A stretch of DNA of 64,000 nt from Planctomycetaceae bacterium (GCA_020638955.1 JACKHO010000006.1:455418-519417); one strand, 5' to 3'. Shown: positions 45,901 to 54,049, counted from the stretch's first letter. The notes: generated from the letters alone by a model not told the origin. A program made the numbers and translations.

Positions 45901-47114
45901 TCAACATAGGCTGCGGGTACGTCAACCTGGCCTCCGGTATCTGTACCGGCGACCTGCGCGACGGGCACAATCGAGAAGTTTTCGCCAATGCCAGCAGTGG
46001 CAGGATTCTCCGGCGCCTTGTCATCGGTCGTGAGTGACTTCTTGTTCCGCACGTCGGAGTTTTGCACGTAGGTAAGCACCCGCACCTTGCACGGGAGCAG
46101 GTCATCGGAGATTTCAGTCGCTTCGCCCGCGTGGAACCGTGATCCCGGAATGACCGTCATTTCATCCTGGTCTCGATCGGACTCGTCGACAATTGCGAGT
46201 TCAACCGCACGAATGTCGCTGGAGTAGTTTACTGATTGACCTTCCGCAATTTGCATGCGACTCTCGGTGTGAGCGACCCCCACAATGACTTCGTGAACCA
46301 TGATGAGGGCAATGCCGGCGTGGATCAGCACGATACCGCCACGTTTCTTGAAGACCATCACGGCTCCGGCCAGCAGTACACATGACACGGTGAGAGCCAG
46401 TAGCAACTGCGTCAGAATACGCATGACGCCACTTTCCATGGGCCCGGATTTGAACATGGCAATACATGCCCCGCCCTGAACGACGGCCAACAGGCCAAAC
46501 AAAAAGCGACGAAGCAACTGCTTGGAGTCGGTAAACGCCGCCGCAAACGCTGAAGCGGTACCGAGCAAAAACAGCATGAGGGCAAGAGAAAACCAGACCA
46601 GTTGATGCGTTCCCGCCGACGCTGACGTCTGAGGCCCACCAATGTCGAACTGGATAATCAGCCAAGTTGCCACGGCTCCAATTCCGAATACTGCAAATCC
46701 GGCAGCAAGTTGTTCGCCCTTTGACTGCACCTTGAAGCGTACAAGGTGTGCGGCAAAGAGATTTAACATGAGCCCCACACCAATCATCCAGCCCTTCGGA
46801 AATGGAAGCAGGAAGTTACTGTCAGCGATGGCCGGGCGATCTGGGAAGAAGGCAGGCGGGAAGAAGATCGAGGGCTTAATCCAGACAAGGTAGTCACCAT
46901 TCGTCGTACGGAAGTACTCGTTGATGACTTCCCAAATGTCTTTGTCGACTTGCGCTAACGTGCCGACGAAGACAATGAACACGCTCATCAACAGCAGCAC
47001 GACTGTGAGTTTCAGCGATGCGAGTGGCGCGAGCAGAAACTGAATGGTTTCCCACACTGGATTGGTTGGTTCCCAATCACGTCGTCTTCGTTCATCGAGA
47101 GGATGAGAATCCAT
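42915..47114 (-). CDS. ccsBA: Cytochrome c synthase CcsB(ResB)-CcsA fusion
   Basis: The 1399-residue integral membrane protein attaches heme to exported CxxCH proteins (system II). Residues about 20-560 are ResB-like: membrane helices near 31-52, 108-125, 136-155, 170-195, 202-220, 233-255 and 258-280, then a periplasmic part (about 285-525) and another helix (529-552). A helix lies near 590-610, followed by a long extracytoplasmic section (about 615-1070). CcsA (about 1075-1360) has the heme-handling WWD motif (WADDSWGRFWGWDPKE, 1266-1281) and conserved His in ATHVVC, LHARWG and GLHSYGF. The protein is longer than many CcsBA fusions. Its likely clients in this window are the PSD1 and CxxCH proteins. 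It follows a lipoprotein gene by 65 bases. Confidence 0.93.
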   Translation of the reverse strand: MDSHPLDERRRRDWEPTNPVWETIQFLLAPLASLKLTVVLLLMSVFIVFVGTLAQVDKDIWEVINEYFRTTNGDYLVWIKPSIFFPPAFFPDRPAIADSNFLLPFPKGWMIGVGLMLNLFAAHLVRFKVQSKGEQLAAGFAVFGIGAVATWLIIQFDIGGPQTSASAGTHQLVWFSLALMLFLLGTASAFAAAFTDSKQLLRRFLFGLLAVVQGGACIAMFKSGPMESGVMRILTQLLLALTVSCVLLAGAVMVFKKRGGIVLIHAGIALIMVHEVIVGVAHTESRMQIAEGQSVNYSSDIRAVELAIVDESDRDQDEMTVIPGSRFHAGEATEISDDLLPCKVRVLTYVQNSDVRNKKSLTTDDKAPENPATAGIGENFSIVPVAQVAGTDTGGQVDVPAAYVEFLDPKSGDSIQTLLVTPHYEESQPVKIGDKTYQVALRFKRIYHDFWVTLNDVQKNDYKGTSNPRDYSSFIEVEAKGGDFDQRIWMNNPMRYAGQTFYQSSYIPAGAMGGGSKEATVLQVVKNRGWMAPYVACMMVVVGMIAHFGVTLLRFLDRANRESTVIARAERIQGGGLSEMLTDPEFYGGTGGMAGMAVGLIVFFIALGYMSSKGFIPEPKPEEMNVTAFGQLPMWYKGRAMPMDTFARNALLRLSDRETARPPSTAWVFQLYGSADQLEGQQKSYQAFLASLDFAEGTPKFELPGGWEKQAAAATEEVEENVFARISVPVEGGGPLTLEIRNEVFLVPDYESFTEARVNGWQKMLGNSSIDSYAWRKNMRAAGELAESELAEGKFKQQSFDLAGEKDARQLATIVTPTKSHPRQTATEWLLVLMSDADAARRIPVLRLENTDVITSLDLDPHRSGLTYSMEEVQRNFEALAREAAAAGKIDPKSRNLRQKKVIEFANRVVLYAFLEQAISRPMQLPDTPDFGAGSATERAAMVDRLAAFGREGLNDFMTRNQTGPKPLVVPVHLDRSKKDAPLTTLAKDWDTLATAWVQYQYLNEFKDKSAPAITEFCGMLEAARDNDAAKFNKRLAAYHELLATHRDPANVTKVDQDLPLSKVEAEARYNRMELFSNLAIFYVISLVVAFVGWLYAPNFNQRFSFVFSLGLIFVYTYAIYMRMYISGRPPVTNLYSSAVFIGWATVLGGLILEPFTWKGFGNVVAAATGFAALRIADGLATDGDTIAVMEAVLDTQFWLATHVVCITLGYAATFLAGAFGLIYLLRGILTPIGKSDLDYIGKITYGTLCFATFFSFFGTVLGGLWADDSWGRFWGWDPKENGALIIVLWNAVILHARWGNMIKARGLAVLSVLGNIVVSWSWFGVNELGVGLHSYGFTEGRLKWLAIFATSQLCLAILGSLIPRDLWWSSKISDALRPSDVGLEVDEGLVLDEAPHGA

Positions 47115-47179
47115 GACTATTATTCCTTTCCGGGACTTTGACTCCCGGCGATATCTGCAAATCTGAGATGCAACTCAGA

Positions 47180-48244
47180 CTATTTCAGCTTGATGGACCG
47201 CAGGAATTCCTGGAAGTGTTCGCCCTCGGCCTCAATAGTGACGACAGGCCCCTGTGCTTTGAAGAACCACTGTGCATCACCGTCGGGAACAGCGGCGACA
47301 AGAATTCCCTGTTCTTCTCCGACAATTTCTGCGAAGTAGGATTCGACGCCACTCACTTCCAGCGGCTTCATGACGGTTGAAAGCTCGTCCTCGGTGATTT
47401 CTTTCAACATTACCTGTCCACGCCAGCGGTTGATGTTCGGAAGTAAATCTCCTCCACCCGGAAAACGTGTGACACTAATGTCGAGAGGCCCCGCTTCTCC
47501 GGGACAACTAAAGGAGGCTACGCGAATGGGCGAGCCACTGGCGACTTCCCAACCTTCCGGAAGTTCATAGTCGAATGGGGTGGAGCTCTCTGGGGCCGAT
47601 GCCATTGCGGAGGCGTCATTGTCAATCGGCAGGAAGACGGCGGCCATCATCATGGATTCTTTGCCTTCGGCCATCCCCACAAGTCGAACGACTTCCAAGT
47701 GATGGTGACCGGAGTCGAGAGAGACGAGTTCCTGCGTCGCCTCTCCAATTTCTCGCCAACTGGAGGCATCCCAGGTTTGGAGGCCGAGCTGTCCCCGCCA
47801 GCGGTTCAAGTTGGCGAGAGTAAACGATTCTCGTTGCGTGGCATCAAACGGAAGTGTTGAGACAGAGACTTCAAGAGGCGGCTCTGCGCGGTCATAAACG
47901 AGCGTGGCAAAGCGAAAGTTGTCGCCGGGCAATTGACGCCATCCCGAGGGAAGATCGATCAGCGGATCGGCGCCGCTGAAATCCATGCTGCCCAGCAAAC
48001 GTACGAATGGTTCAATGTTGCTGGCCACCTGTTCCACAGGCCCCAACGCTTTGACGAACCATGCCTGTTCCGCCCCCTCACCCGAAGTTGGTCGAGGAAT
48101 GGACATGGTGGCAGCGCTGGCTTTGTTGTCGCGCGGCTTGGCCACCTTGTACTGTGCAATGGGTTCCTCGCCACCACATCCGCAAAGAAGTAGTGTCAGG
48201 CCAGCACTGAGTGCAAGACAGAGACGTGTCATCGGTTGATACAT
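47180..48244 (-). CDS. Lipoprotein with internal duplication, upstream of ccsBA
   Basis: The 354-residue predicted lipoprotein has lipobox LLCGC (C23). No known family was recognised. Two halves share motifs: AWFVKALGPVEQVASNIEPF with QWFFKAQGPVVTIEAEGEHF, and NLNRWRGQLGLQ with NINRWRGQVMLK, each with a LPxGW-type start (LPSGWRQLPG, LPEGWEVASG). The two units probably fold alike outside the cytoplasm. The tight order with ccsBA suggests a part in cytochrome maturation or presentation, but this is inference only. The ATG at 48244 is preferred to a TTG at 48253; the ATG at 48232 is also possible. Confidence 0.8.
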   Translation of the reverse strand: MYQPMTRLCLALSAGLTLLLCGCGGEEPIAQYKVAKPRDNKASAATMSIPRPTSGEGAEQAWFVKALGPVEQVASNIEPFVRLLGSMDFSGADPLIDLPSGWRQLPGDNFRFATLVYDRAEPPLEVSVSTLPFDATQRESFTLANLNRWRGQLGLQTWDASSWREIGEATQELVSLDSGHHHLEVVRLVGMAEGKESMMMAAVFLPIDNDASAMASAPESSTPFDYELPEGWEVASGSPIRVASFSCPGEAGPLDISVTRFPGGGDLLPNINRWRGQVMLKEITEDELSTVMKPLEVSGVESYFAEIVGEEQGILVAAVPDGDAQWFFKAQGPVVTIEAEGEHFQEFLRSIKLK

Positions 48245-48511
48245 ACGAGGCAATCGAGGTGAGAATTCGGGGCTGGATACCCGTCAGCCGCTGTTCCTGT
48301 GGCGGGACTCCCGAGACGAGAGCAAAAAACGGAATGAGCGGGAAGACTCTACTGAGATTGTAGTTGCACCAAACGAACAAAGTACACGAGTTAATGAGAA
48401 AGATTTGGAATTCATCAGGGAATTCCAGTTCCAATGTCGCGAAATTGTCGCTGCGGCTTCCCTAACCCAATCCCGTTACTCGGGAGCGACTTAGGGGTTC
48501 GCATTGACCTC

Positions 48512-48901
48512 CTAGAAGTGCACTGTTGCCTGATGTGTTTCGGCGCAAGAAACACAGTGACGGGCGTAAGGAATAACCTTCAGGCGCGTCTTCGGAATGA
48601 CGGCTCGGCTGTTGGGCTTACCTTGCTCCAGGCAGCCTTCGCACAAGCCGTAGGTGCCGTCTTCAATCTTCTTGAGTGCGTCTTTGATTTCGCGAAGAAC
48701 TTCCTGATCACCTTCCATCACTCGCAGGGCAAAATCCTGCTCGTAGGCTTCGGTCCCCAGTTCCGCCATGTGGGTTGGAGTTTTCGAGTCGGAGGCAGCC
48801 CCCAAAGCACTTGAGGAGAGTGCACTCACGTCGCCACGAACACGAGCTCGCAGGGTCAACAGCAGTTCCTTGAACTGTTCCAAGTCTTTTTCTTTCAGCA
48901 T
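48512..48901 (-). CDS. DksA/TraR-family zinc finger protein
   Basis: The 129-residue protein has an N-terminal coiled coil (LEQFKELLLTLRARVRGDVSAL), an acidic tip region with EAYEQDFALRVM, and a C4 zinc finger CEGC...CVSC near the C-terminus (YGLCEGCLEQGKPNSRAVIP, YARHCVSCAE). Relatives bind the RNA polymerase secondary channel and adjust transcription, in DksA with ppGpp. It is shorter than E. coli DksA (151 residues), as often in Planctomycetes. It is a single gene; a small ORF with a strong ribosome site starts divergently at 49027. Confidence 0.9.
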   Translation of the reverse strand: MLKEKDLEQFKELLLTLRARVRGDVSALSSSALGAASDSKTPTHMAELGTEAYEQDFALRVMEGDQEVLREIKDALKKIEDGTYGLCEGCLEQGKPNSRAVIPKTRLKVIPYARHCVSCAETHQATVHF

Positions 48902-49026
48902 CGCTTACGTCCTAGTGGGCCAACCACAGATTCCAGACACTTAATCTTCATTCCGACTCTGAACCAAAAACAGTTCAGTGCGGAATTATTAAGCGAACTC
49001 CGATTGGAATCAAGGAGGTGGGAGTC

Positions 49027-49161
49027 ATGACCAGCCAGGATGATGACTCGGCGAATGCACGGCCGGGACGACGAGTGTGCCACAAGTGTCGTTCAGTTCA
49101 CACTTTGCGAAAATCGCATTGCGACACCCTGGCGTCGTTGGCCAAGATCGCCACGAGCTAA
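49027..49161 (+). CDS. Possible small Cys/His protein, antisense to the kinase 3' end
   Basis: A 44-codon ORF starts at the ATG at 49027 and has AAGGAGGTGGGAGTC directly upstream, a strong ribosome site with about 8 bases between AGGAGG and ATG. The product begins MTSQDDDSANARPGRRVCHK and contains CHKC followed by further His and Cys residues (SVHTLRKSHC), which could bind zinc. Its last 69 bases overlap the 3' end of the kinase gene in antisense. It is too small for family recognition, and the ribosome site may be fortuitous. Confidence 0.4.
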   Translation: MTSQDDDSANARPGRRVCHKCRSVHTLRKSHCDTLASLAKIATS

Positions 49162-50775
49162 CTTGGATTCAACGTAAATCCCCTGAATTTGGAGGTTTAA
49201 GTGTCGAGCAGCCTCAAGAATTTTGGCGAGTTCGACTGCGGGCGCTGATTTGGGGGCAGTATGGCTTAGCAGAGGGTAAGAATTCTTCAAATTCGCACTT
49301 CTGCTTGAGCTAAGAATTATGTTTGTAAGGTTCTCAATGCGCCGATTCGTTTCGTCAGCGGCCAACTCCTTTGAAAACTCAACGGCCAACAAAAGTGCAG
49401 GGGCCGAGTGGTCCAACAGGATGCCGTCGTGCGTGTTGAGTTGATAGGTGCGAATTTGATCATGCACTGTGCTGTCGATCTTGTCGACCGGAATGCAGCT
49501 TACGCCGGGCACGCAGAGAAAGAAGCGAAGTTCCTGGTCCGCAGGACATTCTGCACGCAGTTGAATTGCCATATCTGGCCGACCAGTGGAAGTTTTCAAC
49601 TTGGTCGCGTCTTGAGGAGTCCAGAACATCAATGCCAGGCAAATGAACAGCACGACGCACAGCGTCCCGACTCTCGTAGCTGTCCGCAGCGGGCTATCGT
49701 CGGCCAGCCGTTTTACGGCCAGCTCAAACTTTTCCGCACTCGCGAATCGACCACGAGGATCATGCGACAGGGCTCGCCGGCAGATGTTCTGCAACGCTCC
49801 AGTGCCCGATATGTTTGACAGTCTGCCGATAGCCTCGTCGACCTCCCGCGCCCGCTCCTCAACCGACCGTGAATGTCTTCCATTGAGTGGCGGTTTACCA
49901 CTCAGCAAGAAAAGGAGTACGGCACCCAGGCCGTACACATCGGTACGACGGTCACACCGTTCGACGTCACCGCTTAGCTGTTCGGGCGCCATGTACTCAT
50001 ACGTCCCTCCGACACCGCAATTTTCAATCGACGCCTTGGGGATTAACCAGGACATGCCCAAATCGATGAGCTTCACCCGTCCGTGTTGATCCAGCATGAC
50101 GTTCTCGGGCTTCAAGTCGAGATGCAGGATATTGTGCTTGTGTACCGCTGCGACCGCTTGTGTAAGCTGCGACAGTATGGACAGCTTCTCGCTAAGCCTC
50201 AGTTCGGCTGATTTCACAGTCTGCACGAGCGTCTGGCCACAGATGAATTCCAGCACCAGAAACGGACGGCCCGCCGCAAACTCGACGTCGTAAACACGCG
50301 CCACGTTGGGATGATTGACCTGGGCCAGCAACTCCCCTTCACGGACAATTCGCTGCTGTGTGCGTTCGTCGATGGAGTTGCGTCCAACTTTAATAGCCAC
50401 GTCGCGTTGCAGTCGCTTATCCCAGGCATGATATACATTGGCCTGGCCACCACGGCTCAAAGGGCGAATGAGTTCGTAACGCTCATGTTCAGCGAAAATG
50501 ACGGCATCGGAATGCGAATCGAATCGCGAGACCCGGTCCAGTTCCCCCGATCCCAGGAAAGAACTAAGTCGCTGCAGATCATTTGGAAAGGGGCTCGATT
50601 CTAGCGCCGCACTTGTTACCAACTGGAGTGAGCGCAATTCACGTCTGCGGTCCTCGACCGTCTCGTGGCAGTTGGAACAACTCTGTAAATGTGTTGCCAC
50701 CTCGGGCTGTATTGCTGAGTCGGAGAGTACTGGCCACAGAGCTTCCTCAGGCGGGCAACTGGCAATTGCGCTCAA
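49093..50775 (-). CDS. Ser/Thr protein kinase with N-terminal anti-sigma-like zinc motif
   Basis: The 560-residue protein has an N-terminal HLQSCSNC motif (H29, C33, C36; Hx3Cx2C), as in ZAS anti-sigma domains. The kinase domain (about 99-365) has a glycine loop LSRGGQANVYHAWD, ATP Lys K129 (VAIKV), catalytic HLDLKPEN (D220), IDLG (D238) in place of DFG, and YMAPEQL. A membrane helix lies at about 370-387, and about 170 residues follow outside. The His-Leu-Asp in the catalytic loop makes it a non-RD type. It overlaps the ECF sigma gene by 4 bases (ATGA), so it is probably the regulator of that sigma factor. Confidence 0.92.
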   Translation of the reverse strand: MSAIASCPPEEALWPVLSDSAIQPEVATHLQSCSNCHETVEDRRRELRSLQLVTSAALESSPFPNDLQRLSSFLGSGELDRVSRFDSHSDAVIFAEHERYELIRPLSRGGQANVYHAWDKRLQRDVAIKVGRNSIDERTQQRIVREGELLAQVNHPNVARVYDVEFAAGRPFLVLEFICGQTLVQTVKSAELRLSEKLSILSQLTQAVAAVHKHNILHLDLKPENVMLDQHGRVKLIDLGMSWLIPKASIENCGVGGTYEYMAPEQLSGDVERCDRRTDVYGLGAVLLFLLSGKPPLNGRHSRSVEERAREVDEAIGRLSNISGTGALQNICRRALSHDPRGRFASAEKFELAVKRLADDSPLRTATRVGTLCVVLFICLALMFWTPQDATKLKTSTGRPDMAIQLRAECPADQELRFFLCVPGVSCIPVDKIDSTVHDQIRTYQLNTHDGILLDHSAPALLLAVEFSKELAADETNRRIENLTNIILSSSRSANLKNSYPLLSHTAPKSAPAVELAKILEAARHLNLQIQGIYVESKLARGDLGQRRQGVAMRFSQSVN

Positions 50776-51341
50776 AGTGTTTCTCCAAACCGTTCGCAGA
50801 ATTCACGGACACGACCGAGTATTCGCGAGGAATTCACATAGACGGCATTGCTGGAAATACCCAATTCCAATGCCACTTCTTCAGCCGTCAAGCGCCGCAA
50901 CACGTGGTACTCGAAACAGGCCCACGTCAGCTCGTTGGCCCCGTGTCGCACTGTTTCCAGTGCCGTTTGCAAAACGTGTTGCCTGTGTCGCGTTTCGAAA
51001 TCGGTGTCACAAACGACGGGTTGTGAGTCTGAGTCGAGAGACGTTTCTCCGCGTTGCTTCAATCGCAGCCAGTCAATTACGCTGTTTCGGGCGACGGTTT
51101 GGAGAAGCGTTCGTAGCTTTCCGCGTGAAGGCTCAAATTTGGGCATGAGGCCGGGCAACTTGATCAAGATGTCCTGTACCAGGTCCTTGGCATCCTCAAT
51201 CGCGACACCCCATCGCAGCACCTTTCGGTAGAGGAACGCATGGTAGGTCGCAACGAATTCACGCCATGACGTTTCATCCCAGCCAGTTTTGTTTGCAGCA
51301 GGTCCAAGTCGGAGAATGAGTGAACTTCGGGTTTCGAACAT
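50772..51341 (-). CDS. ECF-type RNA polymerase sigma factor
   Basis: The 189-residue protein has sigma region 2 (about 27-95, WREFVATYHAFLYRKVLRWGVAIEDAKDLVQDILIKLPG) and region 4 (about 125-185, LTAEEVALELGISSNAVYVNSSRILGRVREFCE). Region 3 is absent, as in ECF factors. It directs transcription of a small, unknown regulon. The gene ends in a 4-base overlap with the downstream kinase gene, which strongly suggests translational coupling and a shared regulatory circuit. Planctomycetes have many ECF factors tied to Ser/Thr kinases. The ATG at 51341 fits the start of the family. Confidence 0.93.
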   Translation of the reverse strand: MFETRSSLILRLGPAANKTGWDETSWREFVATYHAFLYRKVLRWGVAIEDAKDLVQDILIKLPGLMPKFEPSRGKLRTLLQTVARNSVIDWLRLKQRGETSLDSDSQPVVCDTDFETRHRQHVLQTALETVRHGANELTWACFEYHVLRRLTAEEVALELGISSNAVYVNSSRILGRVREFCERFGETL

Positions 51342-51554
51342 CAGTCAGAACTACGTGAGAAGAGTTAGGCCGCGCCCTCTCTCGACGACACCATCTATGG
51401 CCGTTTTGATCGACCAACCAGTACGTTGGGAAAGAAGGGGAGGCGCCCGTGCGCCCATAAAAGTCTTGCCCCAAGAGACGAACACTGCCGTAACAATGAC
51501 TCAAGGTAACGCGTCGTTTCTCTGAACAAATCGACGGCAGCCTGTTTGCGTAAA

Positions 51555-51599
51555 CTGCGGAAGCAATTCATCCGCAGTGGCACGATACGCGTGAACACG
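51555..51599 (-). terminator. Tandem hairpins downstream of the 51608-52477 gene
   Basis: Reading the minus strand, GGCACG..CGTGCC is followed by a second hairpin of CTGCGGA and TCCGCAG arms around a 9-base loop (51555-51577), then TTT. They lie 9 to 53 bases after the stop of the membrane protein gene. They probably form a weak terminator before the sigma/kinase operon. Confidence 0.45.
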
Positions 51600-51607
51600 T
51601 GCCGCGA

Positions 51608-52477
51608 CTATTCTGTATCAACTTCTTCGGGAAGATAGTTAGGCGGCTGTTCTGCAATTGTACAGAGCCAGAACTGGAGCACAAACAGCGGGGCTCCCCA
51701 TGTGCCGGCCAAGATCAGCGATGTGTGATAGCCAGCACCACGATGAACGAGCGCGAACAGTAAGGTCGACACGAGCCCCCAAGCGACAAGCAGCACGGCC
51801 ACCATTCGATTCCGCGAACTCAAGAAGGCAACTCCGGCTGCGACCTCGGCAATTCCAATGAACTGCACCACATGACGAACGGTTCCCTCCTCTAGATCGT
51901 TCCACGACATGTGGCGAGCGGCAAATTCGATGAGCCTTGTGAGTTCTTCTGGCGGAGTTTCTGCAGTGACCAGTTTTCCACCATGTACGAGGAATGTCGC
52001 TGCTGCGGCCAGTTGCAGCAGACTGGCGGCGGAACGCGTCAGGATGAGTGACGTCTTGATGTCTGGCGGCCAGAAATCGATGAGCATCAGGGACAGCGGC
52101 GCAATGAACAGGGGGGCTTGCTCGATGGGCCAAAGCATATCCAGCCATCCCGTTCCGTAGATGGGAACGCACGAGGCTGTCAGGGCATGCCAAATGAGAA
52201 TGGGAATCAAGAGCAGCCAGGCGGGACGAAAGAGTGTGATCAGCCCCGCGAAAATCAGGAAGTAGGCTACGGAATCTTGCAGATAGGCAACCTGCGACGC
52301 CTGCATGGCGTACGCGTTTTCCAGCAGTTGCTGAACAGGAGATTCCTCGTGTTGATGAATTCGGGCCGCCGCGGTCCCCCAGCACTGGAGAGCCACAATG
52401 ACTCTCAGCGTCCCCTGCAGGAGACGCGTTCCACGCGGTCTGGGTGTGTCGAACGGATTTGTCAAAACAGTACTCAA
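51608..52477 (-). CDS. Polytopic membrane protein, DoxX/HTTM-like in appearance
   Basis: The 289-residue protein has about seven hydrophobic segments: near VAYFLIFAGLITLF, LLLIPILIWHALTASCVPIYG, LFIAPLSLMLIDFW, SLLQLAAAATFLVHGGKLV, FIGIAEVAAGVAFL, VAVLLVAWGLVSTLLFALVH and AGTWGAPLFVLQFWLCTI. The pattern with HGGKL and GIAEVAAGV resembles the DoxX-like superfamily, but no exact family was recognised. The start at 52477 has no evident ribosome site. It lies downstream of the cupredoxin-like gene but is separated from it by a strong terminator. Confidence 0.65.
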   Translation of the reverse strand: MSTVLTNPFDTPRPRGTRLLQGTLRVIVALQCWGTAAARIHQHEESPVQQLLENAYAMQASQVAYLQDSVAYFLIFAGLITLFRPAWLLLIPILIWHALTASCVPIYGTGWLDMLWPIEQAPLFIAPLSLMLIDFWPPDIKTSLILTRSAASLLQLAAAATFLVHGGKLVTAETPPEELTRLIEFAARHMSWNDLEEGTVRHVVQFIGIAEVAAGVAFLSSRNRMVAVLLVAWGLVSTLLFALVHRGAGYHTSLILAGTWGAPLFVLQFWLCTIAEQPPNYLPEEVDTE

Positions 52478-52600
52478 TGATTCAGAGGAAGTCTTTGAGT
52501 CTTATCGACGCAGTCTCAGTTGGCTGCCATTGAAACAGGCGGCCGAAAGTGGAGCAGTTCAATCCGTTCCAACAGCGTTCGGTACCATCGCAACAGTCAT

Positions 52601-52635
52601 TAAAACAAAAGGGACTTCCCACATGGGAAGTCCCT
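52601..52635 (-). terminator. Strong intrinsic terminator of the cupredoxin-like gene
   Basis: On the minus strand AGGGACTTCCC pairs with GGGAAGTCCCT around ATGT and is followed by TTTGTTTT. It starts 59 bases after the stop at 52694. A second short hairpin (TTGCCCA / TGGGCAA, 52659-52674) lies just before it. Confidence 0.85.
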
Positions 52636-52693
52636 CGAACGTCCTACAATTCATATTGTTGCCCAAATGGGCAAACTCATGCGAATTGGAATC

Positions 52694-53452
52694 CTACTTG
52701 AAGTCAGCGGCTTTGACTTTGACAGCGTCTTCGGAGTTGTCACCGTCTTTAATGGTCACATCCCACTTCTTTTCGATGTAGCCAGCTTTTTCGTGCCACA
52801 CGATGAAGCTGTGCTTACCAACTGGCAGATTCTCAATGCGGAACTTACCGTCAGCATCGGTCACTGCAGCGTAAGGGTGGTCCAAGACCACGCACCAGCC
52901 AGTCATGTAGGTGTGGATGTCGCAGCCAAGTTTCACAGGACGGCTTTCGCCGAGCTTCATGACAATGTCCTTACCCGTGGTGTCGAGCGGTGCCAGGATG
53001 AAGTTCTCGGCATTATTGCTGAACGGGTAGGTGTGTACGTTGTGACCTGCACCGTCAGAGTTCTTGCACTGAATGGTCTGTCCGGCGCGAGCGAAGCTGA
53101 CGTGTGGGATGAACTGGCAACCCAGCTGATCGAGAACAGCCTTGCCTTCTGGAACTTCCGCCAGATCTGGGTGAATCTTTGATGGAGCCTTGCGGAGATA
53201 AACGACAATGTTTTGAATTCCCTTATTGTCAGGATTCACAACCAGAGACTCATCGGGCACACCATTCTTCGCACAAACTGCAGCATCCTTCACGCCAGCG
53301 GCACCCTTTGCGACGAGTGGCTCAAGGGTGGGGACCGCACCATCAAGGACAAATTGCCCTTCCAGAGTTCCCCACTGTGCCTGTGCTGTCACACTGAGCG
53401 AACCCAAGGCAATCGCCACTGCAGCAACCATTCGACAGCTAATTCTGAACAT
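52694..53452 (-). CDS. Exported cupredoxin-like protein
   Basis: The 252-residue protein has a signal peptide (about 1-25, ending AQAQW). The body has a cupredoxin-like copper-site pattern: His in GAGHNVHTYPF, then Cys-His-Met in KLGCDIHTYMTGW, ending with a beta-domain of carboxypeptidase-regulatory type (VTDADGKFRIENLPVGKHSFIVWHEKAGY). Relatives are annotated as plastocyanin or methylamine-utilisation MauL-like proteins. It would carry electrons or bind copper in the periplasm. The ATG at 53452 follows GGAGAG; the frame opens five codons earlier. It ends in a strong terminator at 52601. Confidence 0.82.
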   Translation of the reverse strand: MFRISCRMVAAVAIALGSLSVTAQAQWGTLEGQFVLDGAVPTLEPLVAKGAAGVKDAAVCAKNGVPDESLVVNPDNKGIQNIVVYLRKAPSKIHPDLAEVPEGKAVLDQLGCQFIPHVSFARAGQTIQCKNSDGAGHNVHTYPFSNNAENFILAPLDTTGKDIVMKLGESRPVKLGCDIHTYMTGWCVVLDHPYAAVTDADGKFRIENLPVGKHSFIVWHEKAGYIEKKWDVTIKDGDNSEDAVKVKAADFK

Positions 53453-53843
53453 TGTTTCACTCTCCAAATGTTTCTAAATGTGTTCGCCAATTGTCAGGAA
53501 GACAACTCTGAAACGGCTTGAGGATTGATGAAATCGACGGCCACCGCGTGGAATTACAGTGGGCCACGACCTCGGTGTGTTTGTTCGATTATAGACATTT
53601 ACGTTTCGTGTTTACAGGTGAGACTTTGGAAAAAGAATCAGTCTGCTCAAGTATGAGACTTCTCCGGTCGAGTCAGTTCTGCGCCGGATGAAATCCCTCG
53701 AATCAAACGAGTTGCGTCCATTGGCCAAGTCCTTGCTCAATGCGGGAAACCACTGAAGTTCGCTGCGGAAACGCCTGCCTTCCGACCTACGTGCAGCCAC
53801 AACCTATGGTTACTTCAGATGGTCCCGCGTTACAGGAAATGCC
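53453..53843. other. Intergenic region of about 390 bases
   Basis: No convincing gene is seen. The region must contain the promoter of the cupredoxin-like gene (minus strand) and perhaps that of the small plus-strand ORF at 53844. An AT-rich stretch lies near 53580-53640. No recognisable sigma-70 or sigma-54 site was found. Confidence 0.5.
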
Positions 53844-54035
53844 ATGCCAAAGCCGTCGCAATTATCAAACTCGAAACGACGAAATGTGTCGCCCGAGACT
53901 GTTGAACGATTGCGCCGCGACTTGGCGGGCATGGAACGACTGATGACCATGCAGCTCAAATTGCTCCGTGCCATCAGCGAGACACTCGCACCGTGGACGG
54001 ACAAGCCGCACACCGTGCGAAATGGTCACAACTAG
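53844..54035 (+). CDS. Possible small basic helical protein
   Basis: The 63-codon ORF starts MPKPSQLSNSKRRNVSPE and continues with a long amphipathic helix (TVERLRRDLAGMERLMTMQLKLLRAISETLAPW). ACAGGA lies 7 bases before the ATG. The ordered, charged composition and the ribosome site favour a real gene, possibly a small dimerising regulator or phasin-like protein. No family was recognised. It converges on the Tyr/Gly-rich gene ending at 54050. Confidence 0.5.
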   Translation: MPKPSQLSNSKRRNVSPETVERLRRDLAGMERLMTMQLKLLRAISETLAPWTDKPHTVRNGHN

Positions 54036-54049
54036 CTACACAACCGGAG

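Noticed and set aside
51571..51600. Sigma-54 promoter at GTGGCACGATACGCG
   Set aside because: TGGCACG is present, but the -12 element lacks GC at the needed spacing and the site lies downstream of a minus-strand gene.
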